Source of the DNA: Woeseiaceae bacterium
GTDB lineage: Bacteria > Pseudomonadota > Gammaproteobacteria > Steroidobacterales > Woeseiaceae
NCBI GenBank assembly: GCA_022866645.1
Contig: JALHUQ010000116.1
Location: 1 to 10,285 of the forward strand
Reading direction: 5' to 3'
DNA length: 10,285 nucleotides
Part shown: piece by piece, positions 1 to 7,000 of the stretch
Layout: the number at the start of each line of letters is the position of its first letter
Numbering within the stretch: the first letter of the stretch is position 1
The notes under the pieces: model-generated
What the model saw: only the letters and a program-made list of their open reading frames with translations
What the model was told of the DNA's origin: nothing
The model's database searches: none
Made by a program: the position numbers and the translations under genes

Positions 1-801
1 ATTACTGAATCGAACGGATCAAGTTCGATGGCGTCCGTGTGCGGAACCAGCCTCGCGCTGATGGACGCTGGCGTTCCTTTGAAAGCACCGGTAGCCGGTG
101 TTGCTATGGGCCTCGTTAAGGAAGGTGATCAATTCGCCGTCCTGACCGATATCCTGGGTGACGAGGATCATCTCGGTGACATGGACTTTAAGGTAGCCGG
201 CACCGCCGGCGGCGTTACTGCTCTGCAAATGGACATCAAGATTCAGGGTATTACTCGCGAAATCATGAGCAACGCGCTTGATCAGGCGCGCGATGCACGT
301 CTGCACATTCTGGGTGAAATGAACAAGGTTCTCAGCGAGTCTCGCAGCGAAATGTCTGAGTGGGCTCCGACCATCATCACCATGAGGATTGATCCTGAGA
401 AGATTCGCGATGTTATCGGCAAGGGTGGCTCAGTTATACGAGCGATCACAGAAGAAACCGGCGCATCTGTTGATATCGATAACGACGGCACGGTGCGTAT
501 TGCATCGGTTGATGGCGCATCCGGCAAGGAAGCGTTTCGTCGCATCGAAATGATCACCGCGGATGTTGAAGTCGGTCGAATCTATGACGGTAAGGTCGCG
601 CGTTTGATGGACTTCGGTGCTTTCGTCACCATTCTGCCGGGCAAAGACGGTCTCGTTCACATCTCGCAGATATCAAACGAACGTGTCGAGAAAGTCAGCG
701 ACAAACTGACGGAAGGTGACGACGTTCGGGTCAAGGTTCTTGAGGTTGACCGCCAAGGTCGGGTGCGACTGTCGATGAAGGATGTTGACGCCGCCGTATA
801 A
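1..801 (+). CDS. pnp: Polyribonucleotide nucleotidyltransferase (PNPase), 3' part only
   Basis: The gene is open at the left edge, so only the last 266 residues are visible. PNPase degrades RNA 3' to 5' by phosphorolysis, giving nucleoside diphosphates, and often works with RNase E and helicases in the cytoplasm. The visible part begins in the second RNase PH core with ESNGSSSMASVCG. It then shows DEDHLGDMDFK at 160-192, whose two aspartates and lysine correspond to the catalytic Asp486, Asp492 and Lys494 of E. coli PNPase. A KH domain follows at about 380-510 with the GxxG loop IGKGG. An S1 domain follows at about 565-790 (GRIYDGKV, DFGAFV, GLVHISQIS). The protein stops directly after the S1 domain (RLSMKDVDAAV), so the short tail that follows S1 in E. 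coli is missing. An intrinsic terminator starts about 20 bp after the stop. The identification is secure; the start lies outside the window. Confidence 0.97.
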   Translation: MTESNGSSSMASVCGTSLALMDAGVPLKAPVAGVAMGLVKEGDQFAVLTDILGDEDHLGDMDFKVAGTAGGVTALQMDIKIQGITREIMSNALDQARDARLHILGEMNKVLSESRSEMSEWAPTIITMRIDPEKIRDVIGKGGSVIRAITEETGASVDIDNDGTVRIASVDGASGKEAFRRIEMITADVEVGRIYDGKVARLMDFGAFVTILPGKDGLVHISQISNERVEKVSDKLTEGDDVRVKVLEVDRQGRVRLSMKDVDAAV

Positions 802-821
802 CCACGTTTCAGAAGTCAATG

Positions 822-857
822 AAGGGCCGAATTGCCAAAGCAGTTCGGCCTTTTTTT
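822..857 (+). terminator. Intrinsic terminator of pnp
   Basis: The left arm at 825-834 (GGCCGAATTG) pairs with the right arm at 841-850 (CAGTTCGGCC). There is one G-T wobble, and a six-base loop lies at 835-840. Seven T's follow directly at 851-857. This is a textbook rho-independent terminator on the plus strand. Read on the minus strand the hairpin is followed by CTTCATTG, which is not T-rich, so it should work well only for pnp. Confidence 0.9.
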
Positions 858-1884
858 ATAGCCCTGGCCTTGATGCATAGGATTCCAGAAACTCGATAAT
901 TCTGCCGGGCAAATAGAACTTCGGTCGCCAGGGACTTCCGCCGCAAACAAAACCGACGTGACCGCCATTTTCTGAAATCTCAAGTGTTACCTGATCTGAT
1001 AGTTTGTCCGCGGCCGGAATTACCGCAGGTGACATGAATGGATCGTCGAGCGCATTAATGATCAAGGTTGGACGTTCTATTTTGTCGAGAAAATGGGTTG
1101 CGCTACAGCGGTCATAGTAGTCCTGCATGCCAGCGAATCCGTGCAGCGGGGCCGTAACGGCATCGTCGAATTCGGCGAAAGTTTTTGCGCTCATGGCTTT
1201 TTGCCAATCAAAGGCAGCGGTGTGGCGGTCGAACTTTTGCGTCACAGAATTCTTCATGCGTTTCAGTAAGTAGTACTGATAACTCTTTGAAAAACCGTTA
1301 TTTAATGCTTCCGCGCAAACGTGAAGATTCAGTGGGGCGCAAACGGCTGCCGCGGCCGCGAGCGGCGTCTCGGATTTTGATTCACCAAGGTACTTCAGGA
1401 GCACATTTCCGCCCAATGAGTAGCCAACGGCGAGCACTGGCCCGGGGTTTCCCAACGCCTCCCGCTGCCCGTGCAGCTCGCGGAGAAAGTGCCTCAAATC
1501 GTTAGTTTCACCCGCGTGGTATCGACGGGGTAAACGGTTTCGATAGTCACCGCAGTCGCGAAAATGCAACACACACGAACGCCAACCGCGTTCAAGTACG
1601 GCTTCCATCAACATTCGAGCGTAGGACGATTCAGCCGATCCTTCGAGACCGTGCAATATGACCAGCAACGGCGCCGCGTCGGGCAACGAATCACCCTCTA
1701 CCACCCAGTCAACCGCAGTAACATCGCCATCCGGCAGCTCTAATGTTTCCCGCCGCAATAGTGGTCTTGATCGCCAGGCCCAGGGAAAACTGGGATACAT
1801 CGTTTGAGCGTGGGCATTTCGCAGCCAACGCGGCGCCCTGAAGCGGCTATTTATCACCTGAGTTTTGCGTGCTTCGGAAGTCAT
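856..1884 (-). CDS. yheT: YheT-type alpha/beta hydrolase (AB-hydrolase 4 family)
   Basis: This is a predicted cytoplasmic serine hydrolase of the YheT/EMB8 family; the natural substrate of the family is poorly defined. Counting from the ATG at 1884 the protein has 342 residues, close to E. coli YheT (about 340). Near the N-terminus NAHAQTMYP matches the family's conserved xHxQT segment. HGLEGS at residues 78-83 is the oxyanion-hole region. GYSLGG places the nucleophile at Ser156, and LDDPFM (Asp280/281) and NGGHVGF (His309) supply the acid and base, so the triad looks complete. The reading frame continues upstream to a TTG at 1914, but the ATG at 1884 fits the family length better; no convincing Shine-Dalgarno is seen before either. 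The stop codon (856-858) lies in the T-tract of the convergent pnp terminator. A strong minus-strand terminator stands 41 bp upstream of the start, so transcription of this gene is either separate from gluQ or depends on read-through. Confidence 0.9.
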   Translation of the reverse strand: MTSEARKTQVINSRFRAPRWLRNAHAQTMYPSFPWAWRSRPLLRRETLELPDGDVTAVDWVVEGDSLPDAAPLLVILHGLEGSAESSYARMLMEAVLERGWRSCVLHFRDCGDYRNRLPRRYHAGETNDLRHFLRELHGQREALGNPGPVLAVGYSLGGNVLLKYLGESKSETPLAAAAAVCAPLNLHVCAEALNNGFSKSYQYYLLKRMKNSVTQKFDRHTAAFDWQKAMSAKTFAEFDDAVTAPLHGFAGMQDYYDRCSATHFLDKIERPTLIINALDDPFMSPAVIPAADKLSDQVTLEISENGGHVGFVCGGSPWRPKFYLPGRIIEFLESYASRPGL

Positions 1885-1925
1885 TGTCGCGATTTTGCCA
1901 CGTTTGCTGAACAAAAGTTGAAGGC

Positions 1926-1958
1926 AAAAAAAATGGCCCTCCGCTTGCGCGGAGGGCC
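1926..1958 (-). terminator. Strong minus-strand intrinsic terminator
   Basis: The arms 1935-1944 (GGCCCTCCGC) and 1949-1958 (GCGGAGGGCC) are perfectly complementary over 10 bp, with a TTGC loop. Read on the minus strand the stem is followed by one A and then eight T's (1926-1933). It ends transcripts coming from dksA-gluQ, or the short transcript proposed from 2052-2031, about 40 bp before the hydrolase start at 1884. On the plus strand no T-tract follows, so it is directional. Confidence 0.93.
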
Positions 1959-2024
1959 TGCCGTGGAGTGTTTACCCTTCAGGCTATTGCAACAGGGGGC
2001 GGGGGAGCGTATCCCTGTTGCATC
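1926..2024 (-). ncRNA. Candidate small RNA or leader attenuator between gluQ and yheT
   Basis: This non-coding stretch has three parts in minus-strand order. A TTGACA-containing promoter-like sequence lies at 2057-2031. A hairpin follows with perfect 10-bp arms at 2013-2022 and 1988-1997 and a 15-base C-rich loop at 1998-2012. Then comes an open region ending in a strong terminator at 1958-1926. The predicted transcript is about 100 nt. A weaker stem, 1980-1984 with 1956-1960, shares three bases with the terminator and could compete with it. I do not recognise it as 4.5S, 6S, tmRNA or RNase P RNA. It may be a free small RNA, a fragment processed from the dksA-gluQ mRNA, or an attenuator ahead of yheT. 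The hairpins are plain in the sequence; the transcript is inferred. Confidence 0.42.
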
Positions 2025-2030
2025 CTTCAA

Positions 2031-2057
2031 ACTATGGCAGACAGGCGATGTTGTCAA
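2031..2057 (-). promoter_or_regulatory. Promoter-like sequence overlapping the gluQ stop codon
   Basis: On the minus strand a perfect TTGACA lies at 2057-2052 and shares bases with the TGA stop of gluQ (2056-2054). Possible -10 boxes are CATAGT at 2036-2031 (spacer 15, four of six matches) and TAGTTT at 2034-2029 (spacer 17, three of six). The -35 is ideal but both -10 options are weak. A start near 2024 would make the structured RNA described at 1926-2024. Confidence 0.35.
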
Positions 2058-2956
2058 GCCGTTTTGACTATCGATTTTTGTCCGGAAAGTTTTCCAAGTT
2101 GCCAGTTTTCAACTGCCCATAACCAGACTTTGGACACCGAATCTCGCGCCAGCTTTTTGGGTGGAGAAAGCCGCAATGCGATCAGCGCATCAATGAGCGT
2201 TGCCTCGACGTTGTGCAGCGGAATGCCCGGTGCGCCTGTCGATTTGCTCAGCTTGTCGCCGTTCGGATGCGTTATCACGGGGATGTGCGCATAGCTCGGA
2301 GTTCTGTAGTCCAGCGTGTGCTGCAGCCAGATTTGTCGTGGTGTTGAATCCAGGAGATCGATGCCACGGACGACCTCGGTTACCCCTTGAATTTCATCGT
2401 CGACGACGACAGCGAGGTGATACGCGATAAGTCCATCGCGGCGTCGAATAACGAAGTCACCTGATTCGGTTTCAAGGCATTGGGACACACGACCCTGTAT
2501 TGCATCGACGAAGGCGATTTCGGAGTTGTTGGTTCTTATTCGAATCGCGGATTCGCCCGCTTCGCATCCGTCGCGACAGGTTCCGGGATAGATGATGCCC
2601 AATTCGCCACGTCGAGCTTCAGCGAGACTGGCTCGCGAACAACGGCACCGGTATGCGAGATTCTTGTCGATCAACGAAGCGAGGGCCGCGCTGTGTGCTT
2701 CGTGCCCGGAACTTTGAAAGCGAATGTCGCCGTCCCATTCGAAACCGTAACGTTCCAGCGCGTGAACTATCTCGCTTGTCGCACCGGGCTGCTCACGCGG
2801 CGGATCGATGTCTTCGATGCGTAGCAACCACTGGCCGTTATTGGCCCGCGCCTGCAAGTAGCTCGCGGATGCTGCTACCAGCGACCCGAAATGAAGTGGG
2901 CCGGTTGGCGACGGCGCGAACCGCCCAACATAGGGTATCGGTTCGCGCGTCGGCAT
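2054..2956 (-). CDS. gluQ: Glutamyl-Q tRNA(Asp) synthetase
   Basis: GluQ-RS activates glutamate and attaches it to queuosine at the wobble position of tRNA(Asp), forming glutamyl-queuosine. It resembles the catalytic half of glutamyl-tRNA synthetase without an anticodon-binding domain. The 300-residue length fits the family (about 300). Near the N-terminus RFAPSPTGPLHFGS contains the HIGH-like motif. RIEDIDPPR follows, then a zinc site counted from the ATG as Cys104, Cys106, Tyr123 and Cys127 (CRC, then YPGTC). KLSKS at 235-239 is the KMSKS-like loop. The start chosen is the ATG at 2956; a TTG directly before it is a less likely start. Only 12 bp separate it from the dksA stop, and no clear Shine-Dalgarno is visible, so translational coupling to dksA is plausible. 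The dksA-gluQ order is the usual one in gammaproteobacteria. Confidence 0.95.
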   Translation of the reverse strand: MPTREPIPYVGRFAPSPTGPLHFGSLVAASASYLQARANNGQWLLRIEDIDPPREQPGATSEIVHALERYGFEWDGDIRFQSSGHEAHSAALASLIDKNLAYRCRCSRASLAEARRGELGIIYPGTCRDGCEAGESAIRIRTNNSEIAFVDAIQGRVSQCLETESGDFVIRRRDGLIAYHLAVVVDDEIQGVTEVVRGIDLLDSTPRQIWLQHTLDYRTPSYAHIPVITHPNGDKLSKSTGAPGIPLHNVEATLIDALIALRLSPPKKLARDSVSKVWLWAVENWQLGKLSGQKSIVKTA

Positions 2957-2968
2957 CAAGAGATCGGG

Positions 2969-3814
2969 TTAACGATACCGGTCATCTCTGTCGCGGTATT
3001 GTCTTTCCGACAATTCGCGGCGTTCCTGCGCCTCCAGACTCAGTGTAGCGACAGGTCGAGCTTCCAGACGCTTGAGACCAATTTCCTCTCCCGTCTCGTC
3101 ACAATACCCGTAGCTGCCATCATCAAGTCGCGACAACGCTGACTCGATCTTCCGTAGCAACTTACGCTCGCGATCTCGAGTTCTGAGTTCGAGTCCGAAC
3201 TCCGATTCCTGGGTAGCGCGATCGTTCGGATCAGGAAAATTCGCCGCTTCGTCCTGCATGTGGTGCACAGTACGATCGACTTCAAACATCAGCTCGTTCT
3301 TCCACGCTTTCAGAATGCGGCGGAAATGCTCGAGCTGTTCAGCGCTCATGTACTCCTCGCCGCGGGCGGGTTTGTAAGGCGCAATACCGTGAATGGGACC
3401 GGATAGCGGGTCCCCAGATCCAGCCCGACGAACCGGCGCTGGTTTCCGTGGCGGTACCTTTTTCACGACAGCTTTGGGGGCAGGCGCTGCTTTTTTGCTG
3501 GATGTCTTCCTGGAGGCCTTGGGTTTCGCAATGGGCTTCTTCTTGCTCACCTTCTTCTTGGTGGCAGTCTTTTTTGCAGGAGCTTTTTTCTTCGCGGCGC
3601 TTTTGTTAATGACCTTCTTCCTTGAGGGTGCCTTCTTCTTGCTTACCTTCTTCTTGCTTACCTTTTTCTTGCTTACCTTTTTCTTGCTCACCTTCTTCTT
3701 AGAGACAGCCGTCTTGCTGACCTTTGTCTTGGTCACAGGCTTTTTCGCAGTAACCTTCTTGCGAGACGTGCTTGCATTCTTTCGCTTCTTACTTGCGACT
3801 TTCTTTGCGGGCAT
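2969..3814 (-). CDS. dksA: DksA RNA polymerase-binding factor with long lysine-rich N-terminal tail and degenerate zinc finger
   Basis: DksA binds the RNA polymerase secondary channel and, with ppGpp, adjusts promoters in the stringent response. The 281-residue protein has two parts. Residues 1-130 hold about 50 lysines and 7 arginines with no Asp or Glu, including KKKVS repeats, and resemble a histone H1 tail. From about residue 141 (GIAPYKP, GEEYM, LEHFRRILKAW) it aligns with full E. coli DksA (151 residues). The coiled-coil tip FPDPNDRA supplies Asp195, Asp198 and Ala200, matching E. coli Asp71, Asp74 and Ala76. The zinc-finger positions 114, 117, 135 and 138 of E. coli become Cys238, Thr241, Ser259 and Ala262, so a normal four-cysteine site is absent. 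The ATG at 3814 is chosen because AGGAG lies six to seven bases upstream. The frame runs on to about 3934 but crosses the promoter at 3848-3853. It probably leads a dksA-gluQ operon. Confidence 0.95.
   Translation of the reverse strand: MPAKKVASKKRKNASTSRKKVTAKKPVTKTKVSKTAVSKKKVSKKKVSKKKVSKKKVSKKKAPSRKKVINKSAAKKKAPAKKTATKKKVSKKKPIAKPKASRKTSSKKAAPAPKAVVKKVPPRKPAPVRRAGSGDPLSGPIHGIAPYKPARGEEYMSAEQLEHFRRILKAWKNELMFEVDRTVHHMQDEAANFPDPNDRATQESEFGLELRTRDRERKLLRKIESALSRLDDGSYGYCDETGEEIGLKRLEARPVATLSLEAQERRELSERQYRDRDDRYR
3631..3705 (-). repeat. 15-bp tandem repeat coding for KKKVS in the DksA tail
   Basis: Four 15-bp units run head to tail at 3631-3645, 3646-3660, 3661-3675 and 3676-3690. A partly diverged fifth follows at 3691-3705. 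On the plus strand the first two are identical (CCTTCTTCTTGCTTA). The third differs from them by one base and the fourth by two. Each unit codes for five residues (VSKKK in minus-strand reading), so gain or loss of units keeps the frame and only changes tail length. Confidence 0.9.
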
Positions 3815-3840
3815 TATTGACTCCTGCCGGGGAAAGAAAA

Positions 3841-3888
3841 GGCCGGGATTATACATGGCCTGAGGCAGTAGGGAAGCTCTATTTTTTT
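3841..3888 (-). promoter_or_regulatory. dksA-gluQ promoter with GC-rich discriminator and A-tract
   Basis: On the minus strand a perfect TATAAT lies at 3853-3848. It is followed by the all-G/C run CCCGGCC (3847-3841) before the likely start near 3841-3840. The -35 region is poor (TTCCCT at 3875-3870, spacer 16). A seven-A tract at 3888-3882 sits at about -41 to -47, where an UP element would contact the alpha subunit. The leader to the ATG at 3814 is only about 27 nt and contains the AGGAG ribosome site. The -10 is seen directly; the UP element and start point are inferred. Confidence 0.7.
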
Positions 3889-4046
3889 GCAGCGAATTGG
3901 GGCCTCGAAATAGCACGGAACACCGCGACAGCACTGGGCTTGGACGAGAACTCTATTTTTCGCCGACAAATGTTTTATAGCCGGGTTTTATCGTCAACTT
4001 TCCATTACACTAACCCCATTTGACGGGATAGTGGTCTGAACAAGCA

Positions 4047-7000
4047 ATGCGATTAAGCAAGATAAAGCTCGCTGGCTTCAAGTCCTTCGTCGACCCCACA
4101 ACGATTACGTTTCCGAGCAGCCTGGTTGGTGTGGTTGGTCCCAATGGTTGTGGCAAGTCGAACGTAATTGATGCTGTGCGATGGGTAATGGGCGAAAGCT
4201 CAGCCAGTCGTCTGCGCGGCGACTCCATTACGGATGTCATCTTCAATGGCTCGAGCACCAGAAAACCCGTCGGCGCAGCGTCCGTTGAATTGTTATTCGA
4301 CAATAGTGACACGACGCTCGAAGGGCAGTACGCCAAGTACGCAGAAATCGCAATACGCCGGGAAGTCAGTCGTGACGGTATCTCAAACTACTTTCTGAAC
4401 GGCGCCAAATGCCGCCGCAAGGACATTACCGGCGTTTTTCTTGGAACAGGTTTGGGTCCACGTAGCTACTCAATCATCGAGCAGGGGATGATTTCGCGCC
4501 TGATTGAGGCCAAACCGGAGGACATGCGAGTCTTCCTCGAAGAAGCCGCAGGCATTTCAAAATACAAAGAGCGACGTCGTGAGACGTCAAGTCGCATTAA
4601 GCACACGAGGGAAAACCTCGATCGATTGCTCGATGTTCTGGATGAAGTTGAGAAACAGATCAAGCATCTCGACCGGCAGGCCAAAACCGCCGAACGCTAC
4701 AGCCGCTATAAGAACGATGAGCGCCGGACCGCGGCCGAATTGCTCGCTCTGCACACCAAGGACCTCGACGATCGCGCCAGGCATGCAGGCGCACGACTCG
4801 CTGAACGAAAGACCAGCCTTGAGGCTGCCATCGCGAAACAACGCAGCCTTGAAGCGGCGCTCGAGGCAACGCGTGTTCGCCAAACCGAACGCAGCGATGA
4901 ATTCAACGCTGTTCAAGGTCGTTATTACAAAGTCGGATCGGAGATCGCCCGCCTTGAGCAGTCTATCGAACACGCGCGTGAGTTGCGTGATCGGCAGCAA
5001 AAGGATCTTGAGCTTGCCATTGACGGCGCGAAGGAAATCGCGGGCCATATCGATCACGATGAGACCGAGATCGAGCAGCTGGAACTGACGCTGAGCGAAC
5101 TCGTGCCGGGATTGGAGCAGGCTCGTCAAAGCGAACTTGCATCGGCTGCTTCGTTGCAACGAGCAGAAGATGCACTGTCTGAATGGCAACGTCATTGGGA
5201 CGAGCACTCCGGAAAATTCAGCGAAGCGTTGCAGGCACAGAGTGTTGAAAGTACTCGTTCAGAACAGCTCGAATCGCGTTTGCTAAGTTTTTCGGAGCGC
5301 CGCAAGAAAATAGCGGAAGCAGAAGTCGTTGCCAGTCCGGAAGCACTGAAAGTCACGCATGACGAGTTTGCTGAGAAAGAACTTCGAAAGCGTCAGGCGA
5401 GGGACGAGTTTGACCGGCACCTGACGGATATCGCTGACAAGATTCGCAAGTTGCGAGAGCAGGATCGAAAACTGACGCATCTTGTCGATGAACGACATAC
5501 GACATTACAAGATGCCAAAGGCAAGTACGCCTCACTGGAGGCTTTGCAACAGGCTGCTTTGGGTGGGGCTGACGACGGAATTCAGGGTTGGCTTCAGGGA
5601 GCCGGCCTCGAGCAGAATCATCGAGTTGCACAGAAACTGGATGTCGAGAGCGGCTGGGAAAAGGCCGTCGAAACCGTCCTCGGAGATTACCTGCAGGCTA
5701 TTTGCGTCAGCGACATTACGCCGGTTACTGAAAACATCGGCAAATTGAAGACCGGCGAGATCACAATATTCAGGGATCAGTCAAAAGACGGCGATTCTGT
5801 GCAGACAGAGAATACGCTCGCAGCAAAAACCAGCGGAGCACCCGCGGCTGCCGTAGAGATTCTTTCCCGAGTAAGAGTCGCGGAATCTCTTGGCCAGGCC
5901 CTCAGTATTCGCGAGACACTATCCGACGGTGCATCGGTGGTCACCGCTGACGGAGTCTGGCTCGGCAAGAATTGGCTGCGTGTGTCTCGAGATAAGGAAG
6001 GCAAAGCAGGCATATTGGCGCGCGAGCACCAAATGAGACGACTCAAGTCGGATGTCCGGGAACTGCAAGCTCGCCATGACAGCGCCAGGAAATTGCTGAA
6101 CGACGGTCGCATGCGATTGACGCAATTCGAAGAACGTCGTGAAGCGCTGCAGCGTGACGCATCGTCACTGCTTAACGAATATTCCGAGGTGAAGGCAGCG
6201 CTTGATTCCGCTCGTTACAGGATGGATCAGGCGAATGCGCGCAAGGTTGCGCTCACAGAAGAATCTGGCGAACTGGACTCCGAGCGGATTTCTGCGGAGG
6301 ACGAGCTACGCGAGTCGCAACGCGTTCGCGTATTAGCGAGTGACGCATTGGAGCGCCTCAATGCCGAGAAGAAAGATCTGGAACTGCGGCGCGAAGAGCT
6401 GCGGGCAGAACTTCAGCGCGTACGTGCGCAGTCGGCTGAAGATCGACAAAGCGTCCAGAATATTGCTATTCAATTTGAAAGCAGACGTACCAGTAAAGAA
6501 TCGGCGGCGCAAAACCTTGAGCGCATGAGACGTCAATTAGCACAATTTCGGACGCGCGAGACAGAAATTCTCAGCCAGCTGGAAAACAGCCAAACGCCGT
6601 TGGCGGGGAACAAAGAGAAGCTCGCGATTCAACTTGAGAATCGTCTTGTTGTAGAGGCGGAGCTTTCAACGGCGCGGCAAATCGTTGAGAAGGTCGAAAG
6701 TGAATTGCGGGAACTCGACCAGTCGCGTATGCAAATCGATCAGTCCGTTGATGAGGCGCGGTCCATGGTCAGTGAAGCCGAAATGGCTACTCAGGAACTC
6801 AAGGTTCGCCGGGAAGGGTATACCGATCAACTGGCGCATACGAACTTCGAGCTTGAGCCGTTACTGGACGAGATGGACGCAGCGGCGACTATTGAATCCT
6901 GGGAAGCGAAACTTGAGAGCGTTCGAAGTCGGATTGATCGCCTCGGCCCGATAAATCTTGCCGCAATTGATGAATTCAAAGAGCAGTCGGAACGAAAAGA

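Noticed and set aside
1885..1914. TTG start of yheT ten codons upstream
   Set aside because: The ATG at 1884 gives the usual family length, and there is no Shine-Dalgarno for the TTG. It remains possible but is less likely.
2653..3048. Plus-strand open frame of 131 codons across the gluQ-dksA junction
   Set aside because: It is Arg-rich antisense of two well-supported genes and has no domain or context of its own.
3631..3705. Possible CRISPR or regulatory repeat array
   Set aside because: The units are contiguous 15-mers with no spacers and lie in frame within dksA, so they are a coding tandem repeat.
3393..3863. Plus-strand open frame of 156 codons rich in Phe and Leu that looks like a membrane protein
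   Set aside because: It is the antisense of the Lys-rich dksA tail: AAG/AAA codons read backwards give CTT/TTT. dksA is homologous to a known family and has a ribosome site, and this frame has neither.
3815..3934. N-terminal extension of dksA by 40 codons
   Set aside because: It would cross the TATAAT promoter and the AGGAG ribosome site that fits the ATG at 3814. The added residues have no DksA character.
4587..5207. Minus-strand open frame of 206 codons
   Set aside because: It is a shadow of the smc coiled coil, with no family motif or ribosome site recognised.
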